Positions 44,988 to 53,307 are shown, counted from the first letter of the stretch. The stretch is 64,000 nt of DNA from CAZBSE01 sp964610385 (GCA_964610385.1 CAZSXW010000001.1:261303-325302), one strand, 5' to 3'. Translations and numbers: made by a program. Notes: generated from the letters alone by a model not told the origin.

Positions 44988-45929
44988 CTAAGCCTTTATC
45001 CTGAAATCGTATATGCCATTTTTTTGTTTAAAAGTACTCCCGCAATGAGTGCAGACGAACATGTTTTTTCTAAAAAATAGTGACTGTTTTCTGCAATAGG
45101 GGCACAATATAATATCCTTTAAAGACACCTTAAGATCGGTTCGGATTTTTTCCTGCTTCTTTTCCTCTAAAATACTTTTTAAAAAAACGCTTGGTCCTAG
45201 AAGGACGAAGGGAATGATTCTCTGATAAAGTTTTTCAAAAAATATCAGTGTTTTTGTACCAGGAAATCTCTTTAGTATATTAAGTCTGAAATTGGAGACG
45301 CTTATCATTTTTTTTATGGCAAATTTCCTTTTTTTTAGGGTCACTGTTATATACATGGGGTGGAAATTCATTATGGTCTCTCCTACCTGGGACGGCAACA
45401 GGTTGAATGGTGATGTATCCATCTTTCCTATAAAATACCTAAGTATATTTTTTAAGTTTCTTTTATTGGCAAACTCAAGAAAATAAAGCCCCCCGCTCTT
45501 CAATATCCTTGCCACCTCGCTAAAATACATTTCAGGATCATCAAGATGATGCACCATCCTTACTGTAAGCACTACGTCAGCACACTTTGATCTCAAAGGT
45601 AGATGGGCTGCATCTGCAGCAATAAGATAAACAGAGGAAAGACTTCTTTGGCTGTTACCCAGGAACTCTCTTATTTTTCTTCTGGCATTTTTTAGATTTT
45701 TAATAGAATAGTCTATAAGTACTATATTCTCAAAATGCTTGTATTCATTAAAAAGCCTGCCATATCCGCAGCCAATATCAAAAAAGAACTTTTTGGTCCC
45801 ATCGACTCCAGCCAGTAGTTTCCTTAAAGCCAGTCTTTCAGCTCTGTCCTCATATAGTCTTTTGTTGTCTTCCCAGAATTTGGTGTAATCATAGCTTTCA
45901 TAATCCGACTTTCTAAATACCAATCTCAT
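44988..45929 (-). CDS. SAM-dependent methyltransferase with C-terminal zinc ribbon
   Basis: This protein of about 313 residues has a class I methyltransferase domain (FFFDIGCGYGRL motif I, VLIDYS, ADAAHLPLRSKCADVVLTVRMVHHL, LKSGGLYFLEFAN) and a C-terminal Trm112/zinc-ribbon-like segment with CPYCRKQSLFFRKNMFVCTHC. The layout resembles rRNA or small-molecule methyltransferases such as the RlmA-type, but here the ribbon is C-terminal. The substrate is unknown. A TTG start at 45953 is in frame. The ATG at 45929 fits the conserved beginning (SYDYTKFWED) better, though neither has an ideal ribosome binding site. Confidence 0.75.
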   Translation of the reverse strand: MRLVFRKSDYESYDYTKFWEDNKRLYEDRAERLALRKLLAGVDGTKKFFFDIGCGYGRLFNEYKHFENIVLIDYSIKNLKNARRKIREFLGNSQRSLSSVYLIAADAAHLPLRSKCADVVLTVRMVHHLDDPEMYFSEVARILKSGGLYFLEFANKRNLKNILRYFIGKMDTSPFNLLPSQVGETIMNFHPMYITVTLKKRKFAIKKMISVSNFRLNILKRFPGTKTLIFFEKLYQRIIPFVLLGPSVFLKSILEEKKQEKIRTDLKVSLKDIILCPYCRKQSLFFRKNMFVCTHCGSTFKQKNGIYDFRIKA

Positions 45930-46134
45930 GCCTTTCAGATTTTTAATATACAATTTGAATAATTATACTACAATTAGTTTATAGTGTTCCACCGTTACTG
46001 TAGTTACTCGGTGTCATCTTTTACTTTTTTTAAAAAAGTCTTGTATAATATTAAAAACTGACTTAAAAATGATTATAAGACTTTAGTCCTGTAAATATTT
46101 ATAAAATAAAAATATCAGATTTTGAGAGATCAAT

Positions 46135-46632
46135 ATGGCAGAAACAATATATAAGAACCAGGATGAGATCTTCTGTCCGGAATGCGGGAGGACTATCAAA
46201 AGGGGTACTACCATATGCCCTCACTGCGGGGCTAACGTCAAAGACCTATTCACAGATAGTATAACCTATCAGACACCGATTTATAGAATGGAAGGAGGGA
46301 TCACCCCAAAAAATAAAGTAGTTGCCATACTTCTGGCAGTATTCTTCGGCTTCTGGGCCTGGCTCTATACCTATGGGAAAAATGCAAAAAAGTTCTGGAT
46401 TTCTATAGGAGTCAATGCGGTAATATTTATAATTATCCTCTCTTACTCCTGTTCTATTATAAGCAATGCCATATCTTATAATTATAATCAATATTCTATG
46501 GATTATACAACCGGACCTATCATAGGCTTAAGTATCTTTGTGAATCTAATAAGCTTCGGCATCTGGATATGGGCATTGGTCGATAACGCTGCAAAACCAG
46601 ACAGTTTTTATACAAAGTATCCCAAAGGTTAG
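46135..46632 (+). CDS. Zinc-ribbon membrane protein
   Basis: This 165-residue protein has an N-terminal zinc ribbon (FCPECGRTIKRGTTICPHCGANV) followed by three hydrophobic helices: KVVAILLAVFFGFWAWLYTYGK, WISIGVNAVIFIIILSYSC and IGLSIFVNLISFGIWIWALV. The YGKNAKKFW loop is typical of TM2/DUF805-like small membrane proteins. The function is unknown. It has no partner gene on the same strand, and a strong terminator directly follows. Confidence 0.7.
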   Translation: MAETIYKNQDEIFCPECGRTIKRGTTICPHCGANVKDLFTDSITYQTPIYRMEGGITPKNKVVAILLAVFFGFWAWLYTYGKNAKKFWISIGVNAVIFIIILSYSCSIISNAISYNYNQYSMDYTTGPIIGLSIFVNLISFGIWIWALVDNAAKPDSFYTKYPKG

Positions 46633-46647
46633 AACTAAAAATGTGTA

Positions 46648-46700
46648 ATTTAAAATAAGAGAAAACCTTTAGTTATCCGTGGTTTTCTCTTATTTTAAAT
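46648..46700. terminator. Perfect 20-bp bidirectional terminator
   Basis: A 20-bp stem (46648-46667 with 46681-46700) and a 13-base loop lie between the convergent zinc-ribbon gene and ssb. The arms run from A+T-rich ends through AAGAGAAAACC, so each strand gets a T-rich tail. Confidence 0.85.
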
Positions 46701-46717
46701 CAATATCTGATAGTATC

Positions 46718-47134
46718 TTAAGTTATCTTTGATTTTATTTTATCCTTTTTTGATTCGCCGCCCTCTTTCCTGACACTATCTTTATCTATTATTTTTATAT
46801 GGTTGAACTCCAGGCTGGCTGCCACTATATCAGCCGTGATGCTTGTAATGTTATACTTTTTACCTTCCTTATTTTCCCAGCTCCTAAGATTGATATGGCC
46901 GCATACCATTATTCTGTTTCCTTTCTTTAATGCAGACGCGCAATTCTCGGCAAGATTGCCCCATACGGTAATATTGAAATAATCAACAGCTTCAAGATCC
47001 TCTCCATTTTTATCCTTCCATTTTTTATTTGATGCCAGGCTCATCTCGGTTATAGCTGTTCCTTCATTAGTATATTTTATTTCCGGATCACGGGTAAGAT
47101 TACCCAGTAAATATATATTATTTATATAATTCAT
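46718..47134 (-). CDS. ssb: Single-stranded DNA-binding protein
   Basis: This 138-residue OB-fold protein has family motifs NNIYLLGNLTRDPEIKYT, SLASNKKWKDKNGE, VDYFNITVWGNLAENC and GNRIMVCGHI. The C-terminus is lysine-rich and lacks the acidic DDDIPF tail used by replicative SSBs for partner binding, so it may be an accessory SSB. It lies downstream of the TadE-like genes on the same strand, 30 bases away. Competence/pilus-linked or accessory roles are possible but unproven. Confidence 0.88.
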   Translation of the reverse strand: MNYINNIYLLGNLTRDPEIKYTNEGTAITEMSLASNKKWKDKNGEDLEAVDYFNITVWGNLAENCASALKKGNRIMVCGHINLRSWENKEGKKYNITSITADIVAASLEFNHIKIIDKDSVRKEGGESKKDKIKSKIT

Positions 47135-47164
47135 AAATCTTCCTTCCTAAAAAACATTTAAAAT

Positions 47165-47593
47165 TCAATAGCCGAATTTATAACTTTTACAGTAGCCGTA
47201 ATACTCATCCCAGGGATATATAACTTCTGCTTTTGAGGTAGCCTTTATACTGCTATTCCCCGGCAGCAATTTGTCCAGTAAAAGAAAATCAAGTTCCTTC
47301 TCTACAGTGACTATTACTTCATCATAGTCGTACCTGCATTCAATAAGTCTGCAGTTGTTGACAGTGGTCACTTTTTCAGCTTCTTTGATACAATCCCGAT
47401 CACTAAGAAACAGGAGGTTCTGCGCTGCAGCAAGAGAAGCAGCATCAGAAGCATTCTTCGTGACCTCTCTTGCTATGAAAATCCGGCATAAATCAAAAAT
47501 AAATACAAATAGCACTGAAAACATAACTACAGCAGCCAGGATTATAAAAGAAGCATTTCCTTTGTTTTTAATTTTTAAACTCTTCAATAGCAT
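47165..47593 (-). CDS. TadG/TadE-like pilus assembly protein
   Basis: This 142-residue protein has one N-terminal transmembrane helix preceded by a glycine (KNKGNASFIILAAVVMFSVLFVFIFDLCRIF) and AREVTKNASDAASLAAAQ, the typical Tad-like pseudopilin segment. The rest is a small extracytoplasmic domain. It overlaps the upstream TadE-like gene by ten bases. It is probably a minor component of the Tad/Flp pilus machinery. Confidence 0.72.
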   Translation of the reverse strand: MLLKSLKIKNKGNASFIILAAVVMFSVLFVFIFDLCRIFIAREVTKNASDAASLAAAQNLLFLSDRDCIKEAEKVTTVNNCRLIECRYDYDEVIVTVEKELDFLLLDKLLPGNSSIKATSKAEVIYPWDEYYGYCKSYKFGY

Positions 47594-48015
47594 TCCATCC
47601 TCATACTACTTTTTACCTTTATAAAAAAATCCTTTCCGGTAATTTTTGAAATTATATCTGTGAGACCACCATATTTATATGAAAGGATAACCGTAACAAT
47701 GTCTCCGACTTCTCTTAAATTTCTATTATTGGGATCAATGCTTATATTAAGCCGGTCCTGATCCAGCCCGGAACAAAATTTTCTAATATAACCACATGCT
47801 TCCCGGCTGGAGTTGGTTGTAGCGATTACTCTTGCACCCTCACGTGACGCCTGTTCCAATATATTTTTCTGATAAATCAGTAAACCAATATGGGAAACAA
47901 TTAAAACAATTAGAATTATAAAGGGGATTATAAGAGCAAATTCCAGAGAGGCCTGTCCCCCCTTCCCTCTTAACAGTATTTTAAAAGCTTTTTTATGATT
48001 ATTTCTAAACGACAT
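47584..48015 (-). CDS. TadE-like pseudopilin
   Basis: This 143-residue protein starts with a short basic region and GKGGQASLEFALIIPFIILIVLIVSHIGLLIYQ. That is the TadE signature, with a glycine, a Glu at position +5-like spacing and a hydrophobic helix; EQASREGARVIATTN follows. TadE and TadF are processed by the TadV prepilin peptidase and are needed for Flp pilus assembly. It lies downstream of the Flp pilin gene and overlaps the next pseudopilin gene. Confidence 0.8.
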   Translation of the reverse strand: MSFRNNHKKAFKILLRGKGGQASLEFALIIPFIILIVLIVSHIGLLIYQKNILEQASREGARVIATTNSSREACGYIRKFCSGLDQDRLNISIDPNNRNLREVGDIVTVILSYKYGGLTDIISKITGKDFFIKVKSSMRMECY

Positions 48016-48080
48016 ATTCTTTAAAAAAATTGTTTCCCATATCGTATATTCTCAGGAATAATCTCATTTTAATTAATCCC

Positions 48081-48272
48081 TTAAACCATCGAAGCTATCT
48101 TGTTAAATACTTTTGAAATAACATCTATTATTATTGGTTTTCCTACTGCTATCAGTATTGCGCTTATTATTCCTGCTATCACTATTACCAGTGCATATTC
48201 CAGTGTAGATTGTCCTTTTTGTCCCCATACTTTTACTTTTTCAATAAATCTTTTTATTTTTATTTTATTCAC
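48081..48272 (-). CDS. flp: Flp/Fap-type major pilin
   Basis: This 63-residue type IVb prepilin has a basic leader (KIKRFIEKVKVWGQ), the processing region KGQSTLEYALVIVIAGI with Glu at +5, one hydrophobic helix and a short C-terminus, so it is very like Flp pilins. The only standard start codon in the right place is the GTG at 48272. However, that GTG is itself the end of an AAGGAGGTG ribosome binding site, so true initiation may be at a downstream non-standard codon (ATA at 48263 lies 8 bases after AGGAGG). See the duplicated ribosome binding site upstream. Confidence 0.85.
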   Translation of the reverse strand: MNKIKIKRFIEKVKVWGQKGQSTLEYALVIVIAGIISAILIAVGKPIIIDVISKVFNKIASMV

Positions 48273-48313
48273 CTCCTTTCTTTATAAATTATATTTATTC
48301 ACCTCCTTTCTTA
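48266..48313 (-). repeat. 30-bp-period direct repeat duplicating the flp ribosome binding site
   Basis: The 18-base sequence TTATTCACCTCCTTTCTT occurs at 48266-48283 and again at 48296-48313. On the minus strand each copy reads AAGAAAGGAGGTGAATAA, a strong ribosome binding site. The upstream copy leads only into a six-codon frame that stops before the second copy. Confidence 0.8.
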
Positions 48314-48579
48314 ATTTTTATGCTTTTGCTTACTTACACATTTTATTATAAATATACTCTATCACATTTGGTCATATGTGTAAATACTTAATTAGATTTA
48401 AAATACTTTTTTATTCGGGATGGATTAATAATAGAATGTTAATAATAATATAAAATATTGTACTAATACTATAATTAACTAAATAATTTATAAATAAATC
48501 TTGACATTGATAATAAAAAGTATTAATATTACTTTAAAATAATTAATTAAAGTTTTATTGAAAATTTAGTTTAGCTTTT
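48314..48579. other. A+T-rich divergent intergenic region between flp and the CAP gene
   Basis: No gene is seen here. Towards flp the minus strand has TATAAT-like sequences. CACAT/ATGTG arms in the CACATTTGGTCATATGTG sequence near 48364-48381 could be an operator. The rest is low-complexity A+T-rich sequence. A promoter for the rightward CAP transcript must lie here, but no hexamer pair stands out. Confidence 0.4.
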
Positions 48580-48657
48580 GTAATAGAGGCGATGACTTAC
48601 ATTCTATCATTTGGGCACTTACGAATGTAAAGAGCCAGTAGTGCAACCGGCTATTGC
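48580..48657 (+). ncRNA. Candidate structured leader RNA upstream of the CAP gene
   Basis: Paired segments by eye: an outer stem GTAAT(AG) (48580-48586) with (CT)ATTGC (48651-48657); an inner 8-bp hairpin TTACATTC/GAATGTAA (48597-48604 with 48623-48630); and a second hairpin AGCC/GGCT (48633-48636 with 48649-48652). The two hairpin loops can kiss through GCACT (48615-48619) and AGTGC (48640-48644). A T run and then an intrinsic terminator follow. It does not match any riboswitch class I know by sequence (cyclic di-GMP-I and -II, purine, fluoride, preQ1, ydaO). It may be a new cis-regulatory RNA. Confidence 0.5.
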
Positions 48658-48676
48658 TTTTTTATTTAAAAAATCA

Positions 48677-48708
48677 AGCCATCTGGTCTCTATGTCAGAT
48701 GGCTTTTT
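48677..48708 (+). terminator. Intrinsic terminator just upstream of the CAP gene start
   Basis: AGCCATCTG (48677-48685) and CAGATGGCT (48696-48704) form a 9-bp stem with a 10-base loop, followed by TTTT. It ends 11 bases before the ATG at 48720, so the CAP gene can be expressed only when this terminator is bypassed or the transcript starts downstream. Confidence 0.8.
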
Positions 48709-48719
48709 AATTAAAAAGA

Positions 48720-49460
48720 ATGAAAATAAAATTAAAAATAATAATAACGACAACACTGGTTATAGCGCTTGCAGTTGCTCTTTCCATAACCAGTGGTTTC
48801 AGCTATGAAGCAGCCAAAATTGATAGTAGCTTTACTGAAAGCAGCAATTTTAGAACAGAAAGTATAGAGAAAGCAGCATTTATACAGAAAGATGTGTCAG
48901 TAAAAGACCAAAATATCAATGCAGCAATAATACTATCAAAGATATCCGACAATATAACTCAGGAAACTAACAGCATAAATAAAGAATATAAGGCAGAAGT
49001 TCTGGGAAACACCAAAACCGATGAAGCTACTATAACTGCTGCCGCTCCTGCAGAATCTACTGTTAATCTTAGCGAACTGGAAGAGACTGTACTTTATCTT
49101 ATTAACACTATAAGAGTATCGAACGGGCTGGGAGCCCTCCAGGCAAATCAGGTGCTGACCAATATTGCAAGATTAAGATGCAATGATATGATAGCCAATT
49201 CATATTTTTCTCATTACACTCCCAACGGCCAAAACATTTTTAATATACTGCATAAAAATGATGTGGCTTATATAAATGCCGGCGAAAATCTCGGCAATTC
49301 CTCGCCACCTTCTCATGGAACTCCCGAAGCATTTGCTAATGCCTGGATGGCAAGCCCATCCCATAAAGCGAACATACTCAGGTCCGTATATACAAAGATC
49401 GGAATTGGAGTAGTCGATGGAGGAAGCAGAAGAGTAGTAACCACAGTCTTTACTAATTAA
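48720..49460 (+). CDS. Secreted CAP/SCP domain protein
   Basis: This 246-residue protein has a signal peptide (MKIKLKIIITTTLVIALAVALSITSGFS), a low-complexity linker (about 30-115) and a C-terminal CAP domain. The CAP motifs are VLYLINTIRVSNGLGALQANQVLTNIARLRCNDM, YFSHYTPNGQ, AGENLG and AWMASPSHKANILRS, with the His and Glu residues of the CAP cavity. Bacterial CAP proteins are secreted and include sporulation or envelope proteins of mostly unknown biochemistry. There is no Shine-Dalgarno, only AAAAAGA, and the preceding terminator suggests attenuation control. Confidence 0.85.
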   Translation: MKIKLKIIITTTLVIALAVALSITSGFSYEAAKIDSSFTESSNFRTESIEKAAFIQKDVSVKDQNINAAIILSKISDNITQETNSINKEYKAEVLGNTKTDEATITAAAPAESTVNLSELEETVLYLINTIRVSNGLGALQANQVLTNIARLRCNDMIANSYFSHYTPNGQNIFNILHKNDVAYINAGENLGNSSPPSHGTPEAFANAWMASPSHKANILRSVYTKIGIGVVDGGSRRVVTTVFTN

Positions 49461-49496
49461 TCGATTGAATTTACATAGTTTTACGGACGCCTAGAC

Positions 49497-49527
49497 AAAC
49501 ACCCCGGACACAACATCCGGGGTGTTT
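49497..49527. terminator. Bidirectional terminator between the CAP gene and tadC
   Basis: AAACACCCCGGA (49497-49508) and TCCGGGGTGTTT (49516-49527) form a perfect 12-bp stem with a 7-base loop. The AAA and TTT ends supply T-rich tails on both strands between the convergent genes. Confidence 0.88.
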
Positions 49528-49547
49528 AAATTTGGGTTAAAATCATT

Positions 49548-50432
49548 TCAGCCGAAAAAATTTCCACTTATTGAAAATATAAGAGGCCCGCCCACAAGTA
49601 TTATAAAAGAGGGCAGTATTAGAAAGACCAGAGGGAATAAAATCATTACGGTTACCCTCCTTACTTTTCTTTCCAGATTTTGATAAGTCTCAAACTTTAT
49701 GTGCCGTGATTTTTGACCAAGAATATCTTTGATTGAAGAGCCATACTTTTCCGCCTGGACCAGAAGAAAAATAAAATTTCTAAAATCTTCCGAATCAGCT
49801 CTTTCCATTAAATTTCTGTAAGCCTGCGGTTTTCCTATACCAATATCTATATCCTTTATTAAATTTGAAAGCTCCCTGCAGATATATCCCCTATATTTTT
49901 CAACCACAATTTTAATAGCATTATATATATTCTGTCCCGACAGCGTGGCAATAGACAAAAGATCAATAACATACGGTAAATCTCTTTCTATCTCCTTTTG
50001 CCTTATATACTTAAGCCTTTGAATGAGTATATTTGGTACAAAATAACCTGCTGCCCCTCCAATGACACCAAGGATAATAGAATTTATTATATTATTACCG
50101 ATAAAAACTGCTGCAGTCATACATAATATAGACAGGATTATCTTATACCCTATAAAAGAATCCCGGGTTAAAAATACTTTATCTTCTGATACCAACAACT
50201 TGAAAAGTTCTATATTTTCTTTCCTGTTTCCAACCCATCTCTTGTTACTGAAAAATCTTCCGATCCTGTCTGCTAAAAAATTAATTTTGGTCACAAATAT
50301 ACCTAAATTATTTTTTACTCGAAAGCTCTTTCTGATTTTCGAACAACTATAATGACCTCTTATTCTGATAAAATAAAATACACCCGCGCACAGGAATAAA
50401 TAATAAGAAAATATTATTATATAAACAAGCAT
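49548..50432 (-). CDS. tadC: Type II secretion F family protein (TadC)
   Basis: This 294-residue inner-membrane platform protein of the Tad pilus has an N-terminal helix, a T2SSF domain (PYVIDLLSIATLSGQNIYNAIKIVVEKYRG and FRNFIFLLVQAEKYGSSIKDILG) and two C-terminal helices (VMILFPLVFLILPSFIILVGG). The gene is 10 bases downstream of tadB. TadB and TadC act with the ATPase TadA to assemble Flp pili. Confidence 0.88.
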   Translation of the reverse strand: MLVYIIIFSYYLFLCAGVFYFIRIRGHYSCSKIRKSFRVKNNLGIFVTKINFLADRIGRFFSNKRWVGNRKENIELFKLLVSEDKVFLTRDSFIGYKIILSILCMTAAVFIGNNIINSIILGVIGGAAGYFVPNILIQRLKYIRQKEIERDLPYVIDLLSIATLSGQNIYNAIKIVVEKYRGYICRELSNLIKDIDIGIGKPQAYRNLMERADSEDFRNFIFLLVQAEKYGSSIKDILGQKSRHIKFETYQNLERKVRRVTVMILFPLVFLILPSFIILVGGPLIFSISGNFFG

Positions 50433-50442
50433 GCTTTGAATC

Positions 50443-51282
50443 CTATTGTTCTCCAGAGCTGATTATTTTTTTTATTACTATTATTCCGGTTATCTCCAGA
50501 ATGCCGCCTATAATAAGTAAAATTTTACCAGTAATTGTAGAAAAAAACTCCATTAGAGTCCTATCCATAAAAATGCATATCACAATCAATACAACAACAG
50601 GAAATAATGAAATAATATTACCTGAATACCTGCTCTGGAGGATCATGGTCTTTGCCTGAGATTTTACCCTTAAATTATGACGTATACTTTCGGAAATAGC
50701 ATCAAGCATAGATATCATATTACCTCCTATTTTGCTGTTGATCTTCAATGAGCTGGTAAGAAGATCCACTTCCCTACTTCTGCATCCTTCGGAAAAATTA
50801 TCCAGGGCTTTATCAAGAGTGGAATTAAGTTCAAGCTCATTTGCTGTTTTATATAGATGTGTTCTGAGTGGATCTTTAAACCTGGCGGCCGAATCTTTGA
50901 ATATACTCCTTACTGTTTTTCCTGCTTTTAATAGAACTGCCATATTGCTGATAAATTCTACCAGCTGAACGTTAAGCAAGGTTTTTCTCTTCCTCTCGAG
51001 ACTATTGAAAAAATCTATCAAGTAAATTCCCAGGCACAAACTTACAAATAGGCTGAATATAAAATTTCTGAACAGCAGGTAAAAAAAGGATAACAAAACA
51101 GCAAATATAAATATCCATAGTATCTTTTTACTTTTATAATATATATTGGTAAAAAATTTTATTAATTTAACATTTTTTATTTTTAAGTCAAATCTAAAAG
51201 CTGCTTTCTTAAAGCCGTAAAATAAAAATACCGCTGAAATCACCACAGTAACAGAGATCAATATTTCATCCCAATTTTTCAT
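50443..51282 (-). CDS. tadB: Type II secretion F family protein (TadB)
   Basis: This membrane protein of about 279 residues has two N-terminal helices, a cytoplasmic T2SSF domain (LVEFISNMAVLLKAGKTVRSIFKDSAARF and REVDLLTSSLKINSKIGGNMISMLDAISE) and two C-terminal helices. The ATG at 51282 overlaps the 3' end of the tadA fragment by 17 bases; an in-frame start at 51300 also exists. It is partner to TadC in the pilus platform. Confidence 0.85.
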   Translation of the reverse strand: MKNWDEILISVTVVISAVFLFYGFKKAAFRFDLKIKNVKLIKFFTNIYYKSKKILWIFIFAVLLSFFYLLFRNFIFSLFVSLCLGIYLIDFFNSLERKRKTLLNVQLVEFISNMAVLLKAGKTVRSIFKDSAARFKDPLRTHLYKTANELELNSTLDKALDNFSEGCRSREVDLLTSSLKINSKIGGNMISMLDAISESIRHNLRVKSQAKTMILQSRYSGNIISLFPVVVLIVICIFMDRTLMEFFSTITGKILLIIGGILEITGIIVIKKIISSGEQ

Positions 51283-51733
51283 CTTTAAAATTAAAATCAA
51301 ATCCCTTGTTTTTAATTTTCTCTATAAAATCCGGCATATAACCCGTATGGATTATATTACCTTTATACAGACCTTCGATTTTCGCTATCTTCCCTCCAGC
51401 TGTGTATCCAAAAATATCTCTTACTTCCAAAACTGTGTTACTACCTATTGGTCCACCCTTATTTTTCAATTCACTGATCCTTGCCACGATCCTTTTGCCA
51501 TTTTTTAATTTATCAAGATGGATGACCATATCTACCGATGATGCAATCATCCTCCTTGCAGTAGAAGGATTCAAATTCAAACCCGACATCAAGATCATCG
51601 TTTCTAATCTGGAAATCATATCTTTAGGTGAATTAGAATGGACAGTGGTCATAGAACCACTATGACCTGTATTCATAGCCTGTAGGACATCTACAGCTTC
51701 TACCCCTCTAATCTCGCCTACCACAATCCTATC
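51266..51733 (-). pseudogene. tadA: 3' fragment of the Tad pilus ATPase gene tadA/cpaF, cut by a recombinase element
   Basis: About 155 codons remain, beginning DRIVVGEIRGVEAVDVLQAMNTGHSGSMTTVHSNSPKDM. This is the Walker-B region and the His-box of a CpaF/TadA secretion ATPase. The frame is homologous only from the Asp codon at 51731-51733; to its right the DNA is the element carrying the serine recombinase. The N-terminal two thirds, including the Walker-A motif, are not in the window. As it stands the ATPase is inactive, and the tadB-tadC genes downstream would lack their motor unless the element excises. Confidence 0.88.
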
Positions 51734-53307
51734 GACGATAATTTTTTAATATAAGGGTCTTTTTTATTGAATTTGTAATAGATTTCAACTTTCCTTGCAT
51801 CTTCTGATTCATTAAAGGGATAGACTATTATTTTATCTACCATTATGCTTACAATCATCTTTTTAAGATCAAGGTCTGCATTATCAATTTTATCCACAAA
51901 AAGAGAGGTAACTTTTTCGATTTCGGATATTTTTCTTTTCTCGAATTCTTCTTTTTTCTTTATGTCTTCATAGTGTTCCTTTTCTTTTACAAGTTTCTCT
52001 TCCTTTTGCTTCATCTGTTCAATCTCAACCATTATGTCTTTTTCTATATAGTTATCACTGGCCGTGATGAACTTTATTAACTTCTTTATCTGCCACCTTA
52101 TGCTCAATAATTTATTTTCTATTTCCTGTAACTTAGATAATATGTCCACCTGTGAAATGTTGGACAAAGCTTCTCCCAAAAAAGCCTTAATCTTGTCCGG
52201 GTCTTTTATAAAACCTGAGATGTCATCCCAGACAACACTTTCCAGTCCATCTGCTCTAATAGGTTTATTCTTACACTTCTTTGGGTGCTTGTTATTCCTT
52301 AGTCTGTAGTTATTGCAGGCATAGTATGTATATTCCCTGTATGCCAAACCTGAAAAGTTTCTGCCACACTTACCACACTTTATTTTACCTGTGAGTAGAT
52401 AATGTCTTACTGCATTTCTCTTAGATAAGAATCCGTTGTCTTTCTTTACTTTTTGAGCCATGTTCCAAACATCTTTAGAAACAAACGAGGGGACAATCAT
52501 AATCTTCTTGTTTTTATTTTTTGACCTCTTGCCAATTATTTTTTCTCCTGTATAAACCTCGTCACTTAATAGATTCCTAACCCTTTCAGCAATCCAATAC
52601 TCTGCACGTTCCCTTTTAATATTAGCCTTCCCGGGAGTATAGGTAGGAATTTTCATATCACGTAACCTTTCTGCTATCTTCTCGCAAGTCATCTTTGAAT
52701 TAACACACCAGTTAAAAATCATTTTGATTACGTCAACTTCTGAATACTTGCCCAGGAGAGTCTTTTTATTATATAGTTCGAGCTTTCTTGTTTTCTTGCT
52801 TAAGATGTATCCGTAAGGTGCCAAGCCACCTATCCACCTGCCTTCATTTATAGCTCTCTGTTTGCCTCGCATAGAATTTTTTTGGATATTATTCCAGTCG
52901 TATTCTGAAAATGTGCTAATAATGCTAAACATCATTCTGCCTTCTGGCTCCTGTGTATTGTAGGGTTCTGAAATAGATTTAAAGTTAATTTTCAGTCTTG
53001 ACAAAGTATCAACTGCGTCGAGCATCACTTTTAAGCTCCTTCCAAGCCTGTCAGTTTTTAGCACGAGCACCAAGTCAAACTTCTTTCTTTCAGCATCTTT
53101 CAGGAGCCTCTTACCCCCAGGTCTTTTTTCGAAGGGAACAGTTCCAGATATTCCTTCATCTAAATAGCTATCATAAACCTCATAACCATATTCCTTTATA
53201 AATTTTTCGAGCTCTATTTTCTGGTTCTCGATAGTCTTATTATCCTTTTGTTCATCGGTAGAAACCCTGTAATACGGTGCTACCTTAATTTTTTTAACTT
53301 CTTTCAT
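51718..53307 (-). CDS. Large serine recombinase
   Basis: This 529-residue site-specific integrase/excisionase starts with a resolvase domain with catalytic Ser16 in YYRVSTDEQ, then LDEGISGTVPFEKRPGGKRLL and LKTDRLGRS. The recombinase domain (APYGYIL to IPTYTPG) and a zinc beta-ribbon (IKCGKCGRNFSG and later HPKKCKNKP) follow, with a C-terminal coiled coil around 390-470. The last codons, SSIGLW, run into tadA sequence, so the gene sits at the very end of the element as is usual for its integrase. DUF2958 precedes it with a four-base overlap. Confidence 0.92.
   Translation of the reverse strand: MKEVKKIKVAPYYRVSTDEQKDNKTIENQKIELEKFIKEYGYEVYDSYLDEGISGTVPFEKRPGGKRLLKDAERKKFDLVLVLKTDRLGRSLKVMLDAVDTLSRLKINFKSISEPYNTQEPEGRMMFSIISTFSEYDWNNIQKNSMRGKQRAINEGRWIGGLAPYGYILSKKTRKLELYNKKTLLGKYSEVDVIKMIFNWCVNSKMTCEKIAERLRDMKIPTYTPGKANIKRERAEYWIAERVRNLLSDEVYTGEKIIGKRSKNKNKKIMIVPSFVSKDVWNMAQKVKKDNGFLSKRNAVRHYLLTGKIKCGKCGRNFSGLAYREYTYYACNNYRLRNNKHPKKCKNKPIRADGLESVVWDDISGFIKDPDKIKAFLGEALSNISQVDILSKLQEIENKLLSIRWQIKKLIKFITASDNYIEKDIMVEIEQMKQKEEKLVKEKEHYEDIKKKEEFEKRKISEIEKVTSLFVDKIDNADLDLKKMIVSIMVDKIIVYPFNESEDARKVEIYYKFNKKDPYIKKLSSIGLW

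Noticed and set aside
46648..46700. 20-bp inverted repeat as an insertion-sequence end
   Set aside because: It lies between two convergent genes with a short loop and T-rich tails on both strands, and no transposase or target duplication is present. A bidirectional terminator explains it.
48580..48657. Match to cyclic di-GMP, fluoride, purine or preQ1 riboswitch
   Set aside because: The stems and loops do not carry the conserved bases of any of these classes: no GGGCAAA/CGCAAAGCC for cyclic di-GMP-I, no purine junction, and only a chance GGCGATG for fluoride. It is reported as an unassigned structured RNA.
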